From Flavobacterium sp. M31R6 (GTDB taxonomy: Bacteria > Bacteroidota > Bacteroidia > Flavobacteriales > Flavobacteriaceae): a stretch of 64,000 nt of DNA. The first letter of the stretch is position 1. Each line of letters opens with the position of its first letter. Shown here piece after piece: positions 9,030 through 16,872 of the stretch. The stretch lies in NCBI RefSeq assembly GCF_013284035.1, contig NZ_CP054141.1, positions 2,046,001 to 2,110,000 of the forward strand, in the 5' to 3' direction. The notes under the pieces are model-generated. The model was given only the letters and a program-made list of their open reading frames with translations, made no database searches and was not told the DNA's origin. The translations under genes were made by a program, and so were the position numbers.

Positions 9030-10598
9030 ATGGGTTCAATAAAAAAAGGAAGTGTGTTTACCCTTGTAGGACTTTATCTCCTTACGATTCCTTTTTTTAA
9101 TGCATTGAATGTGACCTCTTATGACAATTCGCAGATATTGGGTCATTTTGGTGCTTCTACCACGGTTTTTACCTATTCGACCTATATTCCTTTTTTTGTG
9201 ATGTTGGGTTTTTTGCCCTTGGGAATGAAAATAGGAAAGCAGATTCCGATGCGAACGATGATTTTATCCGTTAGTTTTTCGTCCATAATCTGCAACACGG
9301 CTTCGTTGTATGCAACCACAATTGAATGGTTTACCGTTTGGCGGGCTTTGTTGGCAATTTTGTCTATCATAGGAATTTTTGCAACCATAATTCCTATAAT
9401 TTTAAAATACAATCCAACTTTTAACATGCCCATTTTGTATGGTATCGTTCAGTTTATTCTTCACGGCAGTAAGCAGTTGTACCAATATTTTGGAACAGAA
9501 ATGACAAGTATTCATAACTGGACTTTTGGGATTTACTTTTTGAATATCAATTTTTTGGTGGCAATACTTTTGGCTTGGATTTTTTATAGAAAAGATGTGG
9601 CGCCCATGAAAGGAGTTTTTCAATTTGATTGGAGAGGCTGGCTCATCATGCTCTTGTTTCTTATAATTATTCTTTTTCTTTGTGCCGAAGGGCAAACTCG
9701 CAATTGGCTAACCGATCCAAAAGTAGCTATGGCAACTGCTTTTTTACTCGTTATCGTAGGTGTTTATCTCCTCCATGTTCGATTTACCGACAATCCTATA
9801 ATCAATACCGATGTGTATAAGTACCGAAACGTAGTTCTGGGGTCTTTGCTCTTTTTTTATACTGGGATGATGAATGGTACAGGAAGTATTGTGACTGGAT
9901 TTATGACCAATATTTTAGGTTTTGACAGTATTTATGTGGCAAGAACACATTTAGCCATTTTGATAGGGCTTTTTATAGCCATCCCACTATCGACTTACCT
10001 TTTGTTCAAGCGAATTTATTTGGCAACAATTTGGGTTACGGGTTTTGCCTGTTATGGAATGTATCACACTCTTCTTTATTTTAGATTTTATCCCGAAATT
10101 GATGCAGCCGATTTTTTTGGACCTTTTATATTCAAAGGATTGGCCATTGGCTTTTTGTACCCAGCAGCATCACTTTATATTTCTGAAAATGTGCCTAAAA
10201 CTTTGGGGGATTCCAGAATGATGAGCGGTGTGATTTCACGTGCTGTTTTTGCCTCATTATTGGGCGGGGCTATTTTGGGAACTTTTATTTCCAATATGAA
10301 CGTACAACATAAAACAGGTCTTAGCCAACAATTAACGGAATTAAACCCAATGGCCAAAGCACAATTAAATAAGAATAAAAAATACTATATGCTTCAAGGA
10401 TTATCGGCATGGGAAGCACAAAAAAAAGCCGAAAAAAGTCTTTCAAACCAAACGTCACAGCCAGCGATGTTGTTGGCTTACAAAGATATTTATCTGGTAA
10501 TGGCAGTACTGTGTTTCTTCCCAATTCTAATTCTTCTGTTATTTCGATTAGGACGACGGCCAATCGGAAGGGTTGATGTGGAGCCGATACCTTTTTAA
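9030..10598 (+). CDS. MFS drug efflux permease (EmrB/DHA2-like)
   Basis: 522 aa, about 14 hydrophobic segments, as in the DHA2 (EmrB/QacA) group of proton antiporters. The last loop before the final helix (residues about 430-485) is long and Lys/Gln/Ala-rich. It pairs with the EmrA-like adaptor and TolC-like channel immediately upstream, so it probably drives proton-coupled export across both membranes. Substrate unknown. Confidence 0.92.
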   Translation: MGSIKKGSVFTLVGLYLLTIPFFNALNVTSYDNSQILGHFGASTTVFTYSTYIPFFVMLGFLPLGMKIGKQIPMRTMILSVSFSSIICNTASLYATTIEWFTVWRALLAILSIIGIFATIIPIILKYNPTFNMPILYGIVQFILHGSKQLYQYFGTEMTSIHNWTFGIYFLNINFLVAILLAWIFYRKDVAPMKGVFQFDWRGWLIMLLFLIIILFLCAEGQTRNWLTDPKVAMATAFLLVIVGVYLLHVRFTDNPIINTDVYKYRNVVLGSLLFFYTGMMNGTGSIVTGFMTNILGFDSIYVARTHLAILIGLFIAIPLSTYLLFKRIYLATIWVTGFACYGMYHTLLYFRFYPEIDAADFFGPFIFKGLAIGFLYPAASLYISENVPKTLGDSRMMSGVISRAVFASLLGGAILGTFISNMNVQHKTGLSQQLTELNPMAKAQLNKNKKYYMLQGLSAWEAQKKAEKSLSNQTSQPAMLLAYKDIYLVMAVLCFFPILILLLFRLGRRPIGRVDVEPIPF

Positions 10599-10664
10599 GT
10601 CAAAAGTCAAAGGTCAAAAGTGAAGATGTAATTCATAACTTATAAATCATAATTTTAAAATAGG

Positions 10665-11369
10665 ATGACAAAAAATAAAAAATATCGTTTCTTAAATCAT
10701 TTTTGGGATAAGGAAAGTGGACTCAGCGGAATGTTGGTCTTACTTTTTATTATGCATTTTTTCCTGATTCCAATATTTGGAAGCTATTCTTCCTTCATGG
10801 TTATTATCAACGTGTTTTGGATGCTGTTTCTTATAGCTGGGATTATTTCTTTATCCAAATCCAAAAAACAAACGATCTTGTACACAATTATTCCATTCCT
10901 TTTTATTCTATTCGGCTGGATTTCGGTTTTCCAACCGAGTTCATTTGTTTTATTGGCCGATATTGTTTTTACCATTGCTACTTTTCTGCTGTTGATTTTT
11001 TTGGTTTTGAAAAAAGTTTTTGAGCCGGGGCCAATAACCGAATATCGAGTGATAGGTTCCATAGTGGTGTATATGATTTTAGCCAATTTTTGGTCTGTAA
11101 TTTATTTGTTTATATACGAACACATTCCCGGTGCTTTCCAAATCACGTTACCGCCTTTTGAAAGCAACACTTTGCAGGCAAATTTCTTGTATTTCAGTTA
11201 TATAACAATCACAACAACAGGTTTTGGTGAGATTGTGCCTTTGCATCCCTTTGCTAGGGCAATGGTGCAAATCGAAGCTATTATAGGGGTTTTGTATCCC
11301 GTGATCCTTATTGGCCGTCTGGTTTCGGATGCCAATGAAAACAATGCCAAAAAGAAACAAAAGCAATAG
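10665..11369 (+). CDS. two-TM-pore potassium-type ion channel
   Basis: 234 aa integral membrane protein with about six hydrophobic segments. The pore loop near residue 185 reads TTTGFGEIVP, a TxTTGFG variant of the potassium selectivity filter, followed by the final inner helix (AIIGVLYPVILIGRLV) and a basic tail. No RCK or cyclic-nucleotide domain. An Ion_trans_2 type channel is a safe reading; ion preference is inferred from the filter. It lies 66 bp after the pump gene and 40 bp before the AI-2E gene. Confidence 0.88.
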   Translation: MTKNKKYRFLNHFWDKESGLSGMLVLLFIMHFFLIPIFGSYSSFMVIINVFWMLFLIAGIISLSKSKKQTILYTIIPFLFILFGWISVFQPSSFVLLADIVFTIATFLLLIFLVLKKVFEPGPITEYRVIGSIVVYMILANFWSVIYLFIYEHIPGAFQITLPPFESNTLQANFLYFSYITITTTGFGEIVPLHPFARAMVQIEAIIGVLYPVILIGRLVSDANENNAKKKQKQ

Positions 11370-11409
11370 ACATATTCACAATTTTTAACTAATCTTTAAA
11401 TCAATTCTT

Positions 11410-12483
11410 ATGGAAAATTCAAACCCATACAAAAGCAAACAGATTTTTGAAGTCATCTTACAGCTAGGACTAGTTTTCCTAATTTTGGGATTTTGTATCA
11501 AACTTTTATTGCCTTTTATGATGCCAATTCTTTGGGCAATCATATTGGCTATTGTATTCTACCCTGCTTTCAATTTTTTGCAAAAAAAATTAAAGGGTCG
11601 CAAAAGCCTTGCTTCATTTATAATTACAGCAGCCTTATTGATAATCATTATTGCACCAACTGTATTGTTTGTAAATTCGGTTACAGCAAGTATAACTGAA
11701 TTAAAAACAGGGGTAGAGAATGGTACTTTGAAAGTGGCAACACCAGGTCAAAACATCAAAGACTGGCCTCTAGTAGGAGACAAAGCCTATGATTTTCTTT
11801 ATTCATTATCCACAGATCTAAAAGCTGGAGTACTCGAGTACAAAGAACAAATTGTAGAATTATCTAAAAAATTGCTGGGCAGCGTACTCAGTTCTACAGT
11901 TGCTTTATTACAGGTAATTCTTTCCGTAATTATTGCAGGAGTATTGATGGTTTCAACTAGTGCTCAAAATTTAGCAACCAATTTCATCAAGAGAATTTCG
12001 GGTGATTCAGGTGACGAATTTTTAGATATTTCAGTGTCAACAGTATATCAGGTGGTGAAAGGAATATTGGGTGTAGCCATTATCCAAACCCTGATCCAAG
12101 CCGTGGGACTCTTTGGTGCTGGTATTCCTTTTGCGGGGGTGTTAACAGTTATTTGTTTGATGCTTTCCATTATCCAAGTCGGTCCCATCATTATCAACCT
12201 TGGGGTAATTGCCTATCTATTTTCATTGGATAATACCACCGCAGCAGCTTTATGGTCAGTGTTTTTTGTCCTAAGCGGACTATCAGATAACGTCCTAAAA
12301 CCATTGCTATTAGGAAAAGGGGCGCTAGTGCCTATGTTGGTTATTTTTCTTGGTGTAATCGGCGGATTCATGATGTCTGGATTCGTAGGTTTATTTGTGG
12401 GGCCAATCATATTTTCTATAGGCTATAAATTATTTGCCGCCTGGATGGATAACAAACCCGAAAGTGCTTCAGCTGAAATCTAA
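11410..12483 (+). CDS. AI-2E family (PerM/UPF0118) transporter
   Basis: 357 aa with seven or eight membrane segments. Family features: LGFCIKLLLPFMMPILWAI at the start, IAGVLMVSTSAQN in the middle, and the C-terminal DNVLKPLLLGKGALVPMLV and GVIGGFMMSGFVGLFVGP segments. Relatives include E. coli TqsA (autoinducer-2 export) and sodium/proton antiporters, so substrate cannot be given. It is last in a run of same-strand membrane genes. Confidence 0.9.
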   Translation: MENSNPYKSKQIFEVILQLGLVFLILGFCIKLLLPFMMPILWAIILAIVFYPAFNFLQKKLKGRKSLASFIITAALLIIIIAPTVLFVNSVTASITELKTGVENGTLKVATPGQNIKDWPLVGDKAYDFLYSLSTDLKAGVLEYKEQIVELSKKLLGSVLSSTVALLQVILSVIIAGVLMVSTSAQNLATNFIKRISGDSGDEFLDISVSTVYQVVKGILGVAIIQTLIQAVGLFGAGIPFAGVLTVICLMLSIIQVGPIIINLGVIAYLFSLDNTTAAALWSVFFVLSGLSDNVLKPLLLGKGALVPMLVIFLGVIGGFMMSGFVGLFVGPIIFSIGYKLFAAWMDNKPESASAEI

Positions 12484-12889
12484 AGTATAAGTATAATTTA
12501 CTTCATCAGTGCGCAAAAAGCTCATGTGGACATGTTGCCATAAAGCCACGGGGGGCAACTCATCTATAGCGGTGAGTTGGCCCCCGTGGCTTTATGCTGT
12601 CGGTCTGTCCGCGCTACTTCGGTAGCTAGCTTCAAATGAAATTGACTGAACCCTTATGAAATAAATATACAGTGAAGTAATCCCTCACGCGGTTCTAATA
12701 ACCTAAGGAGAAGCGAAAAAGTTTGTTTTTTAAAAGTCATTTTTACTGAAGTTATCACTAAGATGTTTTATGGCTTTTAATAAGTATTTAATACATTTGG
12801 AAATAATTAAAATAATTGTTTTTGAAAGTTTTGATAAGGTTAGAGCATGTAATGGACAATAATTTAAATTCAATAAACTAAATTTAAAA
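12484..12889. other. 406 bp intergenic region without a gene
   Basis: Holds the GC-rich palindrome listed separately (12540-12595) and otherwise AT-rich sequence leading to the Vat-like gene. No ORF with coding character. Confidence 0.6.
12540..12595. repeat. 24 bp-arm GC-rich palindrome
   Basis: Two 24-nt arms (12540-12563 and 12572-12595) pair at 22 of 24 positions around an 8-nt loop. The arms start ATAAAGCCACGGGGG, far richer in G/C than the surroundings, and there is no T-run typical of a terminator. It could be a remnant of a small mobile element or a structured RNA. Confidence 0.7.
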
Positions 12890-13516
12890 ATGACAGCCCC
12901 AAATAAGAATACAAAATTCCCACTTCAAAATTATGACCGCCTTTGTTTTCTAAAAAACGTTATCAAAAATCCTAATATCATTGTTGGTGATTACACTTAT
13001 TATGATGATTTTGAAAACGTGGAAAACTTTGAGAAAAATGTAAAGTACCATTTTGACTTTGTTGGAGACAAATTGATTATCGGTAAATTTTGTATGATAG
13101 CCTCCGATGTGAAATTCATTATGAATGGAGCCAATCATTTGACAAACGCTATAACTACGTATCCGTTTGCAATTTTTGGAAATGGTTGGGAAAATGCTAT
13201 GGAAGGAAAACAATATCCACAAAAAGGTGACATTCATATTGGTAATGATGTTTGGATAGGTTATAATGCAACCATTATGGCAGGTGTAACCATCGGCGAC
13301 GGTGCTATTATTGCCACAAATGCAACGGTAATCAAAGACGTAGAACCTTATATAATTGTCGGAGGAAATCCAGCAGCTGAAATCAAAAAACGATTCTCAA
13401 ATGATGTTATCGAAAGGCTTTTAAAATTAAAATGGTGGGATTGGAGCATTGAAAAAATCACAAGAAATATTCGAAACCTTACGGATATAGATATTGATAA
13501 ATTAGAGCGTGATTAG
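12890..13516 (+). CDS. Vat-like xenobiotic (streptogramin A) O-acetyltransferase
   Basis: 208 aa left-handed beta-helix acyltransferase of the xenobiotic acetyltransferase (Vat/CatB) group, transferring acetyl from acetyl-CoA to a hydroxyl of the drug. The catalytic His is residue 83 in MNGANHLTNA; nearby TYPFAIFGNGWE, hexapeptide turns (IGNDVWIGYNATIMAGVTIGD) and the C-terminal NPAAEIKKRFS and KWWDWSIEKI follow streptogramin A acetyltransferases closely. It is a single gene with its own terminator. Streptogramin specificity is inferred from similarity; other substrates are possible. Confidence 0.88.
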   Translation: MTAPNKNTKFPLQNYDRLCFLKNVIKNPNIIVGDYTYYDDFENVENFEKNVKYHFDFVGDKLIIGKFCMIASDVKFIMNGANHLTNAITTYPFAIFGNGWENAMEGKQYPQKGDIHIGNDVWIGYNATIMAGVTIGDGAIIATNATVIKDVEPYIIVGGNPAAEIKKRFSNDVIERLLKLKWWDWSIEKITRNIRNLTDIDIDKLERD

Positions 13517-13563
13517 TAATAATTTCAGTTAGGATTATTTAATAAACCAAATCATCATCACAT

Positions 13564-13604
13564 AAAAAAGCCGCTTTGTCATTCAGGGACAATAGCGGCT
13601 TTTT
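13564..13604. terminator. bidirectional terminator
   Basis: AAAAAGCCGCT and AGCGGCTTTTT arms, between the convergent Vat-like and acyl-CoA dehydrogenase genes. Confidence 0.85.
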
Positions 13605-13633
13605 ACAAATAAAAACTAAAAAAGATTATTTAA

Positions 13634-15424
13634 TTAGAAGCAGTATGCGTTTTCTGCAACTAATTTAGTTGTGATTGTTTCTCTTAAACCAACCACATTT
13701 GGCATATTCGTATATTTAGTGTAACGACGTAATCCCATTAACATCATACGTTGCTCATCTCCTTCGGCAAAAGAAATAATGCTTTCTTTTCCTTTTTGAG
13801 TGATGATATCAACTGCTTGGTACAAGTATAATTGTGCCATTGCGATTTGTTCTTTGATTTTGTCAGCACCGTTTGTTTTGGCTAATTTTTCGGTTCTTAA
13901 GATCGTACTTTCAGCCATATAGATTTCGATTAAGATATCTGAGGCAGCCATCAATAATTGTTGGTGAGCGTCTAAGTCTGGACCGTATTTTTGAACCGCT
14001 CCACCTGCAACCATAAGGAATGCTTTTTTCAATTTACCGATCATTTCTTTTTCTTCAGCAAACAATTCAGAATAATCTGGAGTTTCAAAAGATGGAATTC
14101 CCATTAATTCTTCTTGTACTTTAGAAGCAGGTCCTAGCAAATCAACGTGGCCTTTCATTGCTTTTTTGATTAACATACCAACAGAAAGCATTCTGTTGAT
14201 TTCGTTTGTTCCCTCGTAGATACGAGCAATACGAGCATCTCTCCAAGCACTTTCCATAGGAGTGTCTTCTGAGAACCCCATTCCTCCAAAGATTTGAATT
14301 CCTTCATCAGCACAATTTTGAACGTCTTCAGAAACTGCAACTTTCAAGATAGAACACTCGATAGCATATTCTTCAACACCTTTCAATTCTGATTCTTGGT
14401 GAGATGCACCAGCAGCTTCACGTTCTGTAATACGATCTTCAATATCTTTTGCTGCACGGTAAGAAGCACTTTCTCCAGCGTAGCAAGAAGTTGCCATCTC
14501 GGCCAATTTAGAACGGATAGCTCCAAACTGAGAAATTGCAGTGTTAAATTGGATTCTTTCATTAGAATAGTTAACCGCTCCTGTGATTACTCTACGTTGA
14601 GCGTCCAAACAAGCAGCTGCCAATTTGATACGTCCTACATTCAAGGCGTTCATTGCGATTTTGAAACCATTTCCTCTTTCAGACAACATATTTTCAACAG
14701 GAACTTTAGTTTCATTGAAGAAAACCTGACGAGTAGAAGAAGCACGAATACCTAATTTATGCTCTTCTTCATTCATCGAGATTCCATTGTCTGGAGTGTT
14801 TTCTACAATAAATCCAGTGATGTTTTTGTCGTCACCAATTCTTGCGAATACGATAAAAACAGAACAGAATCCTGCATTCGAAATCCACATTTTTTGTCCA
14901 GTGATTGAATATGTTTTTCCGTCTTCTGATAATACAGCTTTAGTTTTTCCAGAATTAGCATCAGATCCAGCACCTGGCTCAGTCAAGCAATACGCTCCAA
15001 ACCATTCTCCAGAAGCTAATTTTGGTACGTATTTTTGTTTTTGTTCTTCTGTTCCGTAAAGAGTGATTGGCATTGTTCCAATTCCGGTGTGAGCTCCAAA
15101 AGCAGTCGAGAATGAACCCGTTGCCCCCGAAATATAGTCACATACCAAAACGGTATTTACAAATCCCATTCCCATTCCGCCATAAGCTTCCGGTACAGCT
15201 ACGCTCAAGAAACCAAGATCTCCTGCTTTTTTCATACACTCTTGTGTATAAGCGTAATCTTTTTTCTCAAAACGATCTTTATGTGCCCACAATTCTTTAT
15301 CAACGAACTCTTTTACAGAGTCACGCATCATTAATTGCTCTTCATTGAAATCTTCTGGTGTGAAAATATCTTCACATTTTGTTTCTTTTACGATGAATTG
15401 ACCACCTCTTGTTTTGTCGCTCAT
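13634..15424 (-). CDS. acyl-CoA dehydrogenase (beta-oxidation)
   Basis: 596 aa FAD enzyme catalysing the first step of fatty acid beta-oxidation, acyl-CoA to trans-2-enoyl-CoA. Family signatures: YCLTEPGAGSDANS, KMWISNAGFC, and the catalytic Glu region RIYEGTNEINR. It is about 200 aa longer than short-chain dehydrogenases; the C-terminal extension (from residue 430) is like the very-long-chain type. Last gene of the marR-fadB-thiolase-dehydrogenase operon, separated from the thiolase by a 168 bp gap that contains an inverted repeat pair. Confidence 0.95.
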   Translation of the reverse strand: MSDKTRGGQFIVKETKCEDIFTPEDFNEEQLMMRDSVKEFVDKELWAHKDRFEKKDYAYTQECMKKAGDLGFLSVAVPEAYGGMGMGFVNTVLVCDYISGATGSFSTAFGAHTGIGTMPITLYGTEEQKQKYVPKLASGEWFGAYCLTEPGAGSDANSGKTKAVLSEDGKTYSITGQKMWISNAGFCSVFIVFARIGDDKNITGFIVENTPDNGISMNEEEHKLGIRASSTRQVFFNETKVPVENMLSERGNGFKIAMNALNVGRIKLAAACLDAQRRVITGAVNYSNERIQFNTAISQFGAIRSKLAEMATSCYAGESASYRAAKDIEDRITEREAAGASHQESELKGVEEYAIECSILKVAVSEDVQNCADEGIQIFGGMGFSEDTPMESAWRDARIARIYEGTNEINRMLSVGMLIKKAMKGHVDLLGPASKVQEELMGIPSFETPDYSELFAEEKEMIGKLKKAFLMVAGGAVQKYGPDLDAHQQLLMAASDILIEIYMAESTILRTEKLAKTNGADKIKEQIAMAQLYLYQAVDIITQKGKESIISFAEGDEQRMMLMGLRRYTKYTNMPNVVGLRETITTKLVAENAYCF

Positions 15425-15427
15425 ATC

Positions 15428-15591
15428 AGCCCCCTAACCCCCGAAGGGGGAATTCCTACTAGGGGTAAGTAGGGTTTTAAATTCTTTAACCTAAATAAAG
15501 TTAAAGATGTGATTATACTTTTTTTAAAGAACTTGTAAATTTATTTTTTGTTGGTAATTTTAGTGATTTCCCCTTCGGGGGTTAGGGGGCT
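15428..15591. repeat. inverted pair of CCCCCTAACCCCCGAAGGGGG elements
   Basis: A 25 bp G/C-rich palindromic unit at 15428-15452 and its inverted copy at 15568-15591 (24 of 25 bases) bracket about 115 bp between two operon genes. Each copy contains a CCCCCGAAGGGGG hairpin. The right copy ends two bases from the thiolase stop codon. Units of this look are frequent in Bacteroidota genomes. Confidence 0.8.
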
Positions 15592-15592
15592 T

Positions 15593-16774
15593 TTACATCA
15601 ACTCATAAATCCCCGCAGAACCTTGTCCAGTTCCCACACACATAGAAACAATTCCGTATTTGCTTCCTCTGCGTTTCATCTCGTCAAACAATTGAACAGA
15701 TAATTTGGCTCCAGTACAACCTAAAGGATGACCTAAAGCAATCGCTCCACCATTCACATTGATAATATCTGGATTCAAGTTCAATTCGCGAGTAACTGCC
15801 AATGCTTGTGAAGCAAAAGCTTCGTTCAATTCAATTAAATCGATATCATTAAGAGTCAATCCTGCTTGTTTCAAGGCTTTTGGAATTGCTTTTACAGGAC
15901 CAATTCCCATAATTCTTGGCTCAACACCTGCAGAGGCGAAGTTTACCAAACGTGCAATTGGTTCAAGGTTTAATTCTTTTACCATTTCTTCACTCATAAC
16001 GAGTACAAAGGCAGCACCATCACTCATTTGTGAAGAGTTACCGGCTGTTACACTTCCATCAGCAGCAAAAACAGCTCTAAGACCTGCCAATGCTTCCAAA
16101 GAAGTTCCAGCTCTAGGGCCTTCGTCTTTGTTTACAACGTATGATTTAGTTTCTTTTTTACCCTTTTCATTGATAAAAGTTTGCTCTACTGTAATAGGCA
16201 CAATTTGTTTGTCAAATTTACCTTCTGCTTGCGCTTTCAATGCTTTGTTGTGTGATTGAAAAGCAAATTCATCTTGGTCTGCACGAGAGATGTTGAATTG
16301 TTTCGCCACCGCTTCCGATGTCAATCCCATTCCCCAGTAATAGTCCTCGTGTCCCGCTTTTGCGACAGCATAATCCGGAGTAGGTTTATAACCTCCCATT
16401 GGAATAAAACTCATGCTTTCGGCTCCACCGGCAATGATACAATGTGCCATACCTGATTGGATTTTGGCAGTTGCCATTCCGATTGTTTCCAATCCTGAAG
16501 CGCAATATCTGTTTACAGTTACACCCGGAACATCATCTACTTTTAATCCCATCAAAGAGATTAAACGACCTACGTTCAAACCTTGTTCTGCTTCCGGCAT
16601 GGCGTTTCCTACCATAACGTCGTCAATACGTGTTTTGTCAAAATCAGGCAACTCATTCATCATGTATTGAATGGTTTCTGCAGCCAACTCATCAGGTCTT
16701 TTAAATCTAAAAACTCCTTTTGGGGCTTTACCTACCGCAGTACGATAAGCTTTTACTATATATGCTGTTTTCAT
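15593..16774 (-). CDS. acetyl-CoA C-acyltransferase (thiolase)
   Basis: 393 aa thiolase, last step of beta-oxidation: 3-ketoacyl-CoA plus CoA to acetyl-CoA and shortened acyl-CoA. Nucleophile Cys in NRYCASGLETI, the NEAFASQA segment, the His in IALGHPLGCTGAK and the second Cys in SMCVGTGQGSAG are all present. The length is standard. It sits between the FadB-like gene (98 bp gap) and the acyl-CoA dehydrogenase on the same strand. Confidence 0.96.
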   Translation of the reverse strand: MKTAYIVKAYRTAVGKAPKGVFRFKRPDELAAETIQYMMNELPDFDKTRIDDVMVGNAMPEAEQGLNVGRLISLMGLKVDDVPGVTVNRYCASGLETIGMATAKIQSGMAHCIIAGGAESMSFIPMGGYKPTPDYAVAKAGHEDYYWGMGLTSEAVAKQFNISRADQDEFAFQSHNKALKAQAEGKFDKQIVPITVEQTFINEKGKKETKSYVVNKDEGPRAGTSLEALAGLRAVFAADGSVTAGNSSQMSDGAAFVLVMSEEMVKELNLEPIARLVNFASAGVEPRIMGIGPVKAIPKALKQAGLTLNDIDLIELNEAFASQALAVTRELNLNPDIINVNGGAIALGHPLGCTGAKLSVQLFDEMKRRGSKYGIVSMCVGTGQGSAGIYELM

Positions 16775-16795
16775 TTTTTTTTCTTTTTAAGATGG

Positions 16796-16862
16796 TAGAC
16801 GGATAGATAATAGATGATAGACTTTTCGCATTACGGACTCTGTCTATCATCTATCCGTCTTT
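16796..16862. repeat. inverted repeat between operon genes
   Basis: AGACGGATAGAT...GATAGAC on the left faces GTCTATC...ATCCGTCT on the right; the left arm has seven extra bases. It lies between the thiolase and FadB-like genes and could form a processing or attenuating hairpin in the mRNA. Confidence 0.6.
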
Positions 16863-16872
16863 TATCTATTAT

